A stretch of DNA of 44,163 nucleotides from Hyphomicrobiales bacterium (GTDB taxonomy: Bacteria; Pseudomonadota; Alphaproteobacteria; Rhizobiales; Rhizobiaceae). Made by a program: the position numbers and the translations under genes. The notes under the pieces were generated by a model. It was not told where the DNA came from and did no database searches. It worked only from the letters and a program-made list of their open reading frames with translations. The DNA lies in the NCBI GenBank assembly GCA_900468535.1, contig UBTY01000057.1, forward strand, positions 557 to 44,719, read 5' to 3'. Position 1 is the first letter of the stretch, and each line of letters begins with the position of its first letter. This document shows positions 8,392-16,037 of the stretch, one piece after another.

Positions 8392-8922
8392 ATGAGTGCA
8401 TCTGTCATTCGCGGCGTCAACCATATCGGCATCACGGTGCCCGACATCGAAGCGGCAAAATCGTTCCTTGTGGAAGCCTTTGGCGGCCAGGTGATCTACC
8501 AATCGTTCGGGCCGCAGGATCCAGCCAGGCAGGGACCTGAGTTCGAGCTGGCCACTGGCGCTTACCCTGGAACGATCGTGCGTGCGCAGGCGATGGTCAA
8601 GATCGGAACCGGGCCTGACATCGAGCTGTTTGAAATGCACGGGCCCAAGCAAGCACAACCGGTCGCACCAAGCGACTTCGGCATTACGCATTTCGGTGTC
8701 TATACCCACGACATCGACGCGTCGGTAGAGCGCTTTGAGAAGGCTGGCGGAACAGCCCTTACGGCGCCACGCGCTATCCCCTATGCAACCGAAAAAGGTC
8801 CTGGAAACAAGGTCTGCTATTGCCGCACGCCGTGGGGCTCGATGATTGAGTTTATCACCACGCCTGATCGCATGGCCTATCATGATCAGACGGATCTGCG
8901 CAGGTGGCAGGACGAGGATTGA
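8392..8922 (+). CDS. VOC (glyoxalase/dioxygenase-fold) family protein
   Basis: The 176-aa vicinal-oxygen-chelate protein has two beta-alpha-beta-beta-beta modules. The first begins VNHIGITVPDIEAAKSFL with the metal-ligand His, then DIELFEMHG with Glu. The second has ITHFGVYTHDIDASVERFEK with His, then TPWGSMIEFIT with Glu. These four residues are the usual metal ligands, so a metal-dependent lyase, isomerase or dioxygenase activity is likely. AAAGGA precedes the ATG at 8392. It lies 66 nt after the hydrolase in the same direction and probably belongs to the same operon. The substrate is not predictable. Confidence 0.83.
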   Translation: MSASVIRGVNHIGITVPDIEAAKSFLVEAFGGQVIYQSFGPQDPARQGPEFELATGAYPGTIVRAQAMVKIGTGPDIELFEMHGPKQAQPVAPSDFGITHFGVYTHDIDASVERFEKAGGTALTAPRAIPYATEKGPGNKVCYCRTPWGSMIEFITTPDRMAYHDQTDLRRWQDED

Positions 8923-8924
8923 GC

Positions 8925-9437
8925 GTGAGCTTTGATACCTCGTTATCCCGCCGCAGCCTCCTCTCGCTTTCGGCGATCGCCGCGGCCTCGGCCTTGGAAG
9001 GGTGGGCCTCCACGGCTGGCACAGGCTGGATGGTGCGGCGTCAGTTGACGCCTCTCATACCCCCTCGCTTCCTCTATCTGCTTCAGCCGGGAGGAACCTG
9101 AATGCGCTATCGGGTCGGCATTGGGCGCGACGGTTTGCTGGCAAGACAACGGCGTCATTCAGTGGCGTCAGAAATGGCCGCATTGGAAGTCGCCGAACCC
9201 CCTAAGGATATTAAGCCCTCGAAGGATGGGTTCCTTCTTATCGACCGGGCACGGTTTACGGCGGATTTCGGGGCAGATCTGCCCAAGGATCAAGCCGAGT
9301 TAATGGCCCGGTCTCAAATGCCGATGGCCGTCGTCGCCACCGATGCGGAAGTTTGGGCCGCAGCTTGGCACGAAAACCCCAGCTACGCAATTGTAGCAAA
9401 GGACGATAAATCCCGGCTTGGAGCGCTGGATGCATAG
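8925..9437 (+). pseudogene. Remnant of secreted alpha/beta hydrolase with Tat-like signal
   Basis: A GTG at 8925, 2 nt after the VOC stop, opens a frame with a Tat-like leader (SRRSLLSLSAIAAASAL). It runs into unrelated residues and a stop at 9099-9101. In the same phase, from 9102, it resumes with SKDGFLLIDRARFTADFGAD and LPKDQAELMARSQMP, then WHENPSYAIVAKDDKS. This is the cap region of the estX-like alpha/beta hydrolase family (DGFL..FAADFAADLPxxQAxFMAxSQ). The nucleophile elbow and the C-terminal His are missing. I read this as one exported hydrolase with a large internal deletion and lost C-terminus. Confidence 0.62.
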
Positions 9438-9724
9438 GAGTGCCGGTTCAGCGGAGAGGGCAGCCACGCTGCTGCCAAATAGCGGTGAGATGCATTCTGC
9501 AAAAGGCACTGTCTCGATGAGCTTGGTAGCTGCGTCACGTCCCGGGATGTGACCCAGCTATTGTGAGACGCGCACATGCGCCCGGGAAAGAGCCGTGTCG
9601 GCGGGCGAAGCGATGGGCTGTCCGACATCGGTGGCCCTTTGCACTCTTTCATCCAGCAGTACTTAAAAATTCGCGACGCATGTATCGGTGCCGCTAGCAA
9701 CCAGCAAAGATTGCGAGGACCACT

Positions 9725-10114
9725 ATGGATCGAGAGATCATTATACCCGAAGACATGCAGGAGATCGTCAGCCAAGCAGGCTATGCTCCCGCGGTTAAAG
9801 TAGGGGACACAATTTACGTCGTCGGACAAGTCGGGCGGACAAAGGAGCTCAAGATTATTCACGATCCTGTAGAGCAATTCAGAGCTATATGGGACAATTT
9901 ACGGATTGTCCTCGAAGCCGCCCATTGCACGTTCGATGACATCGTGGAAATGACAAGCTATCACGTCGAAATGTCCAAGCACATGGATGTGTTTCGGACT
10001 GTCAAAAACGAGGTGTTTCCCAAGGGAACCTATGCGTGGACCCGGATAGGTGTTTCTGAGCTCGCGCACGAGGGACTCCTCGCTGAGGTGAAATGTGTGG
10101 CCGTAAAGCGATGA
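9725..10114 (+). CDS. RidA/YjgF/Rid-family protein
   Basis: The 129-aa Rid protein shows YAPAVKVGDTIYVVGQVGR at the N-terminal strands. The C-terminal motif TRIGVSELAHEGLLAEVKCV keeps the Arg that positions the substrate carboxylate and the Glu of the VEIE-type motif. RidA enzymes hydrolyse reactive enamine/imine intermediates; other Rid subgroups act in specific catabolic pathways. GAGGA precedes the ATG. It stands alone, about 290 nt after the hydrolase remnant. The gap between them (9438-9724) holds nothing recognisable. A role alongside the SDR/hydrolase cluster is possible but not shown. Confidence 0.83.
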   Translation: MDREIIIPEDMQEIVSQAGYAPAVKVGDTIYVVGQVGRTKELKIIHDPVEQFRAIWDNLRIVLEAAHCTFDDIVEMTSYHVEMSKHMDVFRTVKNEVFPKGTYAWTRIGVSELAHEGLLAEVKCVAVKR

Positions 10115-10115
10115 T

Positions 10116-10200
10116 GGAACCTATGTGTCGCGACCGCACCTCTCCAGCTGAGCATAAAAGTGACAACAGCTTAGTGTATCGGTGCGATGGACATAGGTTC
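10116..10200. repeat. Imperfect inverted repeat around an 85-bp segment
   Basis: GGAACCTATGTGTCGC at 10116-10131 is mirrored by GCGATGGACATAGGTTC at 10184-10200, sharing about 14 paired positions with a small bulge. It lies between the convergent ends of the RidA gene and the minus-strand binding-protein gene. It could be a bidirectional terminator stem or the ends of a miniature transposon; no target duplication or T-run is evident. Confidence 0.45.
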
Positions 10201-10220
10201 GGTTCTCTTCAAGAGTAACT

Positions 10221-11234
10221 CTACTTTGCCGGGCCGACCAGGCTGAGCTTTCTCAACACTTCTCGCGGTGCGGGCATGCGCCAGACGGTCTGGAAACATT
10301 CCACCACATTGCGCGCGGTGACGGCCAGGCCGGGCAGCGCGACCCAGGCAGGGGCCAGTCGGCCGAGAAGAGCGGTCACGACGATGCAGGCGGCAGTTTC
10401 GCCCTGACGGAAGGGTTGCTGGGCGGCGATGGCAACCAGCGGTTCGCTGGCGGCGAGGCCGATGGCAGCCTCGTGGCCGAGATCCACCGTCGCCATGGAA
10501 ATCCTGCGCCCCATTGTTTCAAGAACCTGGGCGGCGGTCATCGCCGGCGTGTCCCAAACGACAAAGAGGCCGGCAATTCCCGGATGGGTTTCGGCGAGAC
10601 TTCGCGTGGTCTTTGCGACGTCCGACAGGGCAGGAAACCGCTGAACACGCACCGTCACGTCCGCACGGTTGATCTGCATCCATTTCACGAAGGCAATTTC
10701 GCGTTCGTTGGTTGCAAAGAAATCGGCGTCATAACCGAGCACGCCGACGTCAGCGCCTTCCAGCAGGTATGGCGACAAGCCTTCCGCCGCGATCTTCCCT
10801 AGCCCAAAGTTGTCCGCCGAAACGAGCGAGATATAATCCTTGCCGGGAAGAAGGCCGGTCGGGACGTTGTCGAGCAGGACGAGATTTATGCCGGCCGCCG
10901 CCACCCTCGCATGCGCTGCCGCGACTTTGGAATTGGCGACGGGCAGTGATATGATGGCGTCCGGGGCCTCGCCGATCAGCCGATCCAGCGCCTTTATTTG
11001 AACCTCAGGCGTGAAGGCGCAATCGACGACGTCGATGACCGCCACCCCGCATTGGCCGAGCATGCCGACGATGCCGGAAAGCTGCTGCTTGGCCCAGTCG
11101 CTCTCAAGCGTGTGCAAAACGATGGCGACGCGGAAGCCGCTTGCCCGTGCGCGCGTCATGTCTTCCGGCAGAAGCAACACGCGTTCGGGTGCCGATGCCC
11201 GCTCTCCGTGAGGGCCAAGACCAGTGATCGTCAT
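10221..11234 (-). CDS. Cytosolic sugar-binding-protein-like sensor (PBP fold, no signal)
   Basis: This 337-aa protein is clearly paralogous to the periplasmic binding protein at 13640-14761. Both carry LLDNVPTG or VFMDNVPAG, then PGKDYISLVSADNFG or AGKDYVSVVSADNYG, ADFFATNE or ADFFVTKQ, VVWDTPA or AVWDVPA, and end with VALPGLAVT or VALPALPVT. It starts at ATG 11234 after GAGGAGG, only 10 nt beyond the ROK repressor stop, and has no signal peptide (MTITGLGPHGERAS). No helix-turn-helix is visible either. I infer a cytoplasmic ligand-binding accessory, possibly sensing the same sugar for the repressor. A longer GTG start at 11297 would overlap the repressor and adds no signal peptide. Confidence 0.8.
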   Translation of the reverse strand: MTITGLGPHGERASAPERVLLLPEDMTRARASGFRVAIVLHTLESDWAKQQLSGIVGMLGQCGVAVIDVVDCAFTPEVQIKALDRLIGEAPDAIISLPVANSKVAAAHARVAAAGINLVLLDNVPTGLLPGKDYISLVSADNFGLGKIAAEGLSPYLLEGADVGVLGYDADFFATNEREIAFVKWMQINRADVTVRVQRFPALSDVAKTTRSLAETHPGIAGLFVVWDTPAMTAAQVLETMGRRISMATVDLGHEAAIGLAASEPLVAIAAQQPFRQGETAACIVVTALLGRLAPAWVALPGLAVTARNVVECFQTVWRMPAPREVLRKLSLVGPAK

Positions 11235-11244
11235 TCCATCCTCC

Positions 11245-12597
11245 TCACACGTCCGGCGGTCGGACGATGTCTCCCTCACTGACCTTCCGCCGGGCAATCT
11301 CGTTTTTCATACGCTGGAAAAGCGGATGCGCCTGCGGCTGTCCCGCCATGATCCACTCTCGCAACATCGGTGCTGCAAACAGCCCTTCAGTTGCGACGAT
11401 CGCTGCGCCGACAAGTCCGGACGAACTTCCCATCTGGGAGCGGATGATCTGCAGATCGCGGCTGACCAGTGGATGGCAGGCGCCGTAAATTGCCTCCCGC
11501 GCGGAGGCGAGAAAAATGTCGTTGGTTTGAGCGATCGAGCCGGAAAGCACGATAAGCGCCGGATTCAGCATGTTGGCGAGAGTGGCGACCACCTGGCCGA
11601 TCAGCCTGCCGCTCTGGGACAAAATCTCGATTGCAGCCGCATCGCCCATCTGGGCGGCCTGGGCAACTTCCAGTGCGGTGATGTCGCCCCCCCGCCGCGC
11701 AAGCTCGGCGAGCACAGGGCTTGTTCCACTTTCCGCGGCAAGCCTACCGTCCTGGGCTATATGATCCGCTCCTGCCATGGCCTCGAGCGTACCGCTCCTG
11801 TCGCCCACGGTTACCGGTACGGAGCCGATGAGGCCGACTGTACCCTGGGCGCCACGAAACAGCATCCCGTCACTTGCCAGCCCGGCGCCAATGCGTTTGC
11901 CGACCTTGACCAATAGCATCGTGCCTCTGTTGCGTCCGGCGCCGGCGTGGAGTTCGCCCATCGTCATCGTTTCGACGCTGGAGCGAAGCCAGACCGGGGC
12001 ATCGAAGGCAGCGACCAGCGTCTCGACCAGCGGAAAGCTTTCCCAACCCGGCAGTACACCTGGCGTAGCACGCTGGAAAAGCGCTTCGCCGCCGTCGGAC
12101 ACCGCGCCGGGAACGGAAATAGAAATGCCGAAGAGTTGCGGATTTGAGTGCCGTTCGAGAATCCAGCGAAAGAGCGTCACCAGACGTTCGGCAAGGGCCG
12201 AGACCGGCTGGGCGAGCTCGGTCGCTTCGTGATGTTCCATCAGTAGGGAGCCGGCAAGATCAGCAATGCCGACGCCTATCGCGGTCTGGTCGAGGGTTGC
12301 GACGAGAATACGGCCCCGATCCGCAGAAAAGCGTACGAGGCGCGGCGCGCGCCCGCCGGTGGCCGTGCCGAGCTCGCTTTCATCGATAAGGCCGAGTTCC
12401 CCCAGCGTTCCGAGCCGGTCTGCAACGATTGCGCGTCCAAGCTCGCTGTGCCGCTCGATCTCCTGGCGGGTGGCGGCTTGCTCGGTGCGCACGAGGTTGA
12501 GGATATCGACGAGGCTGGGGGCAGCGGTTTCGGAGACGCGCGGACGGCCTTTGCGGCGGGAAGCCCCATCAACGTCCTTGGTTGCCGTTGTCGGCAT
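11245..12597 (-). CDS. ROK-family transcriptional repressor
   Basis: The 450-aa protein has an N-terminal winged helix (VDILNLVRTEQAATRQEIER, then LGRAIVADRLGTLGELGLI, residues about 30-80) and a C-terminal ROK sugar-kinase fold (GISISVPGAVSDGG, VKVGKRIGAGLASDG, MLNPALIVLSGSIAQ). The zinc motif CxCGxxGCxE of active ROK members is replaced by VGDRSGTLEA, and the ATP-binding DxGxT is not conserved, so it should be a regulator without kinase activity. ATG at 12597 with GGAAAGGA is preferred to a 37-aa longer start. It diverges from the sugar ABC operon and is followed by the signal-less binding protein. It probably represses the operon until a sugar or sugar phosphate binds. Confidence 0.87.
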   Translation of the reverse strand: MPTTATKDVDGASRRKGRPRVSETAAPSLVDILNLVRTEQAATRQEIERHSELGRAIVADRLGTLGELGLIDESELGTATGGRAPRLVRFSADRGRILVATLDQTAIGVGIADLAGSLLMEHHEATELAQPVSALAERLVTLFRWILERHSNPQLFGISISVPGAVSDGGEALFQRATPGVLPGWESFPLVETLVAAFDAPVWLRSSVETMTMGELHAGAGRNRGTMLLVKVGKRIGAGLASDGMLFRGAQGTVGLIGSVPVTVGDRSGTLEAMAGADHIAQDGRLAAESGTSPVLAELARRGGDITALEVAQAAQMGDAAAIEILSQSGRLIGQVVATLANMLNPALIVLSGSIAQTNDIFLASAREAIYGACHPLVSRDLQIIRSQMGSSSGLVGAAIVATEGLFAAPMLREWIMAGQPQAHPLFQRMKNEIARRKVSEGDIVRPPDV

Positions 12598-12666
12598 GGT
12601 TCGTCCTTTCCAGCGACTTCGCCCGTAGTTCCTAGATACGGCCGCTTGTTTCGCCTGGCAACAATG

Positions 12667-12693
12667 AACTTTTGTATTAAATCTGCAAAAGTT
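12667..12693. promoter_or_regulatory. Candidate ROK repressor operator
   Basis: AACTTTTG at 12667-12674 and CAAAAGTT at 12686-12693 form a perfect 8-bp inverted repeat with an 11-nt spacer. It sits in the divergent region, 24 nt upstream of the -35 of the transport operon. Symmetry and position fit a dimeric winged-helix repressor; the assignment to the ROK protein is inference. Confidence 0.6.
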
Positions 12694-12716
12694 GCTGAGG
12701 TTGTGCATTTAAATAA

Positions 12717-12745
12717 TTGACATGCGCTTTTTATGGACGTAATAC
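12717..12745 (+). promoter_or_regulatory. Sigma70-type promoter of the sugar ABC operon
   Basis: TTGACA at 12717-12722, a 17-nt spacer and TAATAC at 12740-12745 form a near-consensus housekeeping promoter. It is 38 nt upstream of the first gene (ATG 12783), which has GGGAGGAGG as ribosome binding site. Such a strong core promoter fits control by a repressor. Confidence 0.75.
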
Positions 12746-12782
12746 GGCCTCCACATACGACGGTCACTGGGAGGAGGCGCCG

Positions 12783-13595
12783 ATGTCGAACTTCAAGCTC
12801 GCTTATCATGCGAACTGCTGGGGCAATCTTGGCGGGGATGCGGTCGGCGTAACGTCGGTCACCAATCTCGCTTACCGGACCTTCGGCGACATGCGTCGTG
12901 CCTTCGCCGATATCGCTGCCGCAGGTTACGAGGGTGTCGAACTCTTCGACGGCAACCTCTTCGATTTCAGCATCGAAGAGATGCGTGCATTGCTCGCCGA
13001 TAACGGGCTGACGCTTGTGGCTACCTACGCCGGCGGCAACTTCATCTTCGATGACATTCTGCCAGAGGAACTGGCCCGCATCGTCCGTACGGCGGATCGC
13101 GCCGCCGAACTCGGCGCGCCGCATCTGGTCGTCGGCGGCGGGGCGAAGCGCTTCGATGGTATTCGCGAGGCCGACTTTCACAAGCTCGCCGCCGCCCTCG
13201 ATCGCGTGAAGGAAGCCGCTGAGGCGCGCGGCCTTACTGCCCACTATCACCCGCATCTCTCGACGATCGTCGAAGGTCCAGCGGACGTGCGCAAGATCTT
13301 CGGGCTCACTGGCATCGACTTCTGCCCGGACACGGCCCATCTGGCGGCTGCCGGCGGCGATCCCGCCGCTCTCATTCGGGAGCATGCAGCCCGCATTTCC
13401 TACGTGCATCTCAAGGGTTTCCAAAAGGTGCCCTTTGCCTTCACGCCCATAGACCGTGGCGACATCCCGACGGACGGGATTGTCGCGGCTCTTCAGGAGA
13501 CCGGTTTTGCCGGCTGGGTTTGTACGGAACTCGATTCATGGCCTGATCCGCTTGAGGGAGCGAAAGCGAGCATGGCCTATCTCAAATCGGCCTGA
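12783..13595 (+). CDS. Sugar phosphate isomerase/epimerase (TIM barrel)
   Basis: The 271-aa AP-endonuclease-2/xylose-isomerase-like TIM-barrel protein starts at ATG 12783 behind GGGAGGAGG. Metal-site segments are visible: HYHPHLSTIVEG, DFCPDTAHLAAAGGDP (Asp and His), YVHLKGF (His) and GWVCTELDSWPD (Glu). The C-terminal Asp-x-xx-His pair and Glu are typical of IolE/IolI and ketose epimerase relatives. It is the first gene of the transport operon, so it probably converts the imported sugar or inositol-like compound, or its oxidised product, together with the Gfo/Idh enzyme. The exact substrate is unknown. Confidence 0.85.
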   Translation: MSNFKLAYHANCWGNLGGDAVGVTSVTNLAYRTFGDMRRAFADIAAAGYEGVELFDGNLFDFSIEEMRALLADNGLTLVATYAGGNFIFDDILPEELARIVRTADRAAELGAPHLVVGGGAKRFDGIREADFHKLAAALDRVKEAAEARGLTAHYHPHLSTIVEGPADVRKIFGLTGIDFCPDTAHLAAAGGDPAALIREHAARISYVHLKGFQKVPFAFTPIDRGDIPTDGIVAALQETGFAGWVCTELDSWPDPLEGAKASMAYLKSA

Positions 13596-13606
13596 CGGCC
13601 GCGACC

Positions 13607-13619
13607 GGGGCGAAGCCCC
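13607..13619 (+). other. Small intergenic hairpin between isomerase and binding protein
   Basis: GGGGC-GAA-GCCCC forms a compact stem-loop in the 44-nt gap, with no T-run. Such stems commonly protect or separate the more abundant binding-protein segment of an ABC operon transcript; this role is inferred. Confidence 0.4.
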
Positions 13620-13639
13620 ACATTCGGGAGGAGAAAGTG

Positions 13640-14761
13640 ATGATAAAGAGACGATTCCTTCTGGGCACAGCCGCTATGGTGGCGCTTGCTCTTTCTTATG
13701 CCGCACCGGCCTCTGCCGATCCGGATACCGCGCTGGCGGAGCTTCAGAAGACGGTTCTCTCCAAAGGGCCCTCAGGTGAATCCTCATCCCCGGCCTCGGA
13801 CGTCAAGCTGACCGATGAGGAACTGGCCAAGATCAAGGCCATGAACGCGACGGCCGCCATTGTCATGCACTATGGCGGTAACGACTGGTCGCGCGCTCAA
13901 ATCAACGGCCTGGAGACACAGTTCGCCTCCATGGGCATAAAGGTTCTTGCGGTGACGGACGCCGGTTTCAAGCCGGAAAAGCAGGTATCCGACATCGAGA
14001 CCATCATGGCGCAGAAGCCGAGCATCATCGTCTCGATCCCGACGGATCCGACGGCGACCGCAACGGCCTACAAGGCGGCTGCGGAGGCAGGCACGAAGCT
14101 CGTTTTCATGGATAACGTGCCGGCCGGTTTTGTCGCGGGCAAGGATTACGTGTCCGTGGTGTCGGCCGACAACTACGGCAACGGCGTCGCCGCGGCTCAT
14201 CTGATGGCGAAGGCGCTGAACGGCGAAGGCGATATCGGACTGGTCTTTCATGCCGCAGACTTCTTCGTCACCAAGCAGCGCTACGATGGCTTCAAGGCGA
14301 CCATCGCGTCGGACTATCCGAAAATCAAGATCGTGGCCGAGCAAGGTATTGGCGGTCCGGACTTCTCGGGTGACGCGGAAAAGGCGGCATCCGCCATTCT
14401 GACCTCGAACCCCAACGTCAAGGGCATCTGGGCGGTCTGGGATGTGCCGGCCGAAGGTGTGATCTCGGCAGCGCGCGTCGCAGGTCGTGATGATCTCGTC
14501 ATTACCACGATCGATCTCGGCGAAAACGTTGCGATCTCGATGGCCCAGGGCGGTTTCGTCAAGGGGCTCGGTGCCCAGCGGCCTTATGACGCCGGTGTGG
14601 TCGAAGCCAAGCTTGCCGCTTATGCGCTGCTTGGCAAGCAGGCGCCTGCCTTCGTGGCGCTGCCGGCCCTGCCGGTGACGCGCGAAACCCTGCTCGACGG
14701 CTGGAAGGCTGTTTATTCGGCCGAGGCCACTGACAACATCAAGTCAAGCCTCGGACAGTGA
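13640..14761 (+). CDS. Periplasmic sugar-binding protein of ABC transporter
   Basis: This 373-aa type I periplasmic binding protein has a cleavable signal peptide (KRRFLLG, hydrophobic core, cleavage after AAPASA near residue 26). Ligand-binding fold segments follow: AAIVMHYGGNDWSRAQINGL, VSIPTDPTATA, MDNVPAGFVAGKDYVSVV and WAVWDVPAEG. GGGAGGAG at 13626-13633 supports the ATG at 13640; a GTG three bases earlier is possible. It delivers a carbohydrate to the permease encoded downstream. Its paralogue without signal sequence lies in the divergent regulatory operon. The DxxxxN-type binding residues cannot be tied to a specific sugar. Confidence 0.88.
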   Translation: MIKRRFLLGTAAMVALALSYAAPASADPDTALAELQKTVLSKGPSGESSSPASDVKLTDEELAKIKAMNATAAIVMHYGGNDWSRAQINGLETQFASMGIKVLAVTDAGFKPEKQVSDIETIMAQKPSIIVSIPTDPTATATAYKAAAEAGTKLVFMDNVPAGFVAGKDYVSVVSADNYGNGVAAAHLMAKALNGEGDIGLVFHAADFFVTKQRYDGFKATIASDYPKIKIVAEQGIGGPDFSGDAEKAASAILTSNPNVKGIWAVWDVPAEGVISAARVAGRDDLVITTIDLGENVAISMAQGGFVKGLGAQRPYDAGVVEAKLAAYALLGKQAPAFVALPALPVTRETLLDGWKAVYSAEATDNIKSSLGQ

Positions 14762-14870
14762 GTAATGAGGTGCGGGACAACGAGCGTTTCCCGCGCCTCA
14801 TGACATGATCCGGCCCTGGCCGGAAGATGGAACGCGGCTCGCTAGCCGACCCCCTTTCAGGAGAAAACCG

Positions 14871-16037
14871 ATGACCAAAGTGATGAACGTCGCCATGATT
14901 GGCGGCGGCTTCATGGGTAAGGCCCATGCCATGGCCTACGCCTCTATGCCGATGTTCTTCTGGCCCGCTCCGGCCATTCCCCACCGCAAGGTCGTCGTCG
15001 ATATAACCGACGGGATGGCGCAGGAGGCACGCCTTCGCTACGGCTTCGAAGAAGCGTCCTCGGACTGGCGCGCAGTCGTTAACCGCCCGGATATCGATGT
15101 CGTCGATATCTGCACGCCAAACAATGTACATGCCGAGATCGCAATTGAGGCTGCAAGAGCCGGAAAGCATATCATCTGCGAAAAGCCATTGGCCCGTACC
15201 GTCGAGGAGGCAAGGGCGATGCATGATGCGGTGAAGGCCGCGGGCGTCATCCATATGGTCGCCTTCAACTATCGCCGGACCCCGGCGGTGGCGCTTGCCA
15301 AAAAGTATATCGAGGAGGGCCGGATCGGCCGTATTCTCAATTTCCGCGGTACGTATCTGCAGGACTGGTCGGCCGATCCGGATTCACCGCTTTCCTGGCG
15401 CTTCCAGAAGAAGATTGCCGGCTCCGGCACGGTCGGTGACATCGCCACCCATGTCGTCGATCTCGCTCATTATCTCGTCGGCCCAATCGCCGAAGTGAAT
15501 GCGATCACCACCACCTACAACAAGACGCGGCCGCTGCAGCAAGGCGGTGTCGACAAGCTCGGTGCGGCGGAGAAGGCGACCGACGTCGAACGCGGCGAGG
15601 TGGATGTCGACGACGAGGTCATCTCGATGCTGAGGTTCGAGGGCGGCGCCATCGGCAGTCTCGAAGCGACCCGCAATGCCTACGGCCGCAACAACTTCAT
15701 CACGCTGGAAATCCACGGAACCAAGGGCTCGATCCACTTCAACTACGAGCGCCGCGACGAGCTTCAGGTGATGTTTGCCGACGACCCGGCGGATGCCCGC
15801 GGCTTCCGCACCGTCTATACCGGCCCGGCGCATCCCTATGGCAATGGTCTCTGGCCGATCCCCGGTCTCGGTATAGGCTATTCGGAAACGAAGATCGTCG
15901 AGTGCTATGATTTCTTCTCGGCCATCGCAAAGAACCGGCAGCCGAGCCCGAACTTCGAGGACGGTTGGTTGACGGAACTCGTCGCCGACGCCCTCATCCG
16001 TTCCGGCGAGACCGGTCTGTGGGAGAAGGTGGGATGA
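14871..16037 (+). CDS. Gfo/Idh/MocA-family NAD(P)-dependent oxidoreductase
   Basis: The 388-aa dehydrogenase begins with the dinucleotide motif MIGGGFMGKAHAMAY. It carries VDICTPNNVHAEIA and the catalytic-lysine motif IICEKPLARTVEEA (EKP), then GSGTVGDIATHVVDLAHYLV with the conserved D..H pair. Members oxidise sugars or inositols at a ring hydroxyl. CAGGAG precedes the ATG at 14871. It shares a 4-nt ATGA overlap with the ATPase gene, so both are cotranslated. With the isomerase it likely forms a keto-sugar pathway for the imported substrate. No defects seen. Confidence 0.88.
   Translation: MTKVMNVAMIGGGFMGKAHAMAYASMPMFFWPAPAIPHRKVVVDITDGMAQEARLRYGFEEASSDWRAVVNRPDIDVVDICTPNNVHAEIAIEAARAGKHIICEKPLARTVEEARAMHDAVKAAGVIHMVAFNYRRTPAVALAKKYIEEGRIGRILNFRGTYLQDWSADPDSPLSWRFQKKIAGSGTVGDIATHVVDLAHYLVGPIAEVNAITTTYNKTRPLQQGGVDKLGAAEKATDVERGEVDVDDEVISMLRFEGGAIGSLEATRNAYGRNNFITLEIHGTKGSIHFNYERRDELQVMFADDPADARGFRTVYTGPAHPYGNGLWPIPGLGIGYSETKIVECYDFFSAIAKNRQPSPNFEDGWLTELVADALIRSGETGLWEKVG

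Noticed and set aside
12276..13424. Minus-strand frame of 382 codons opposite the isomerase
   Set aside because: It overlaps the divergent promoter region and the isomerase gene and has no domain.
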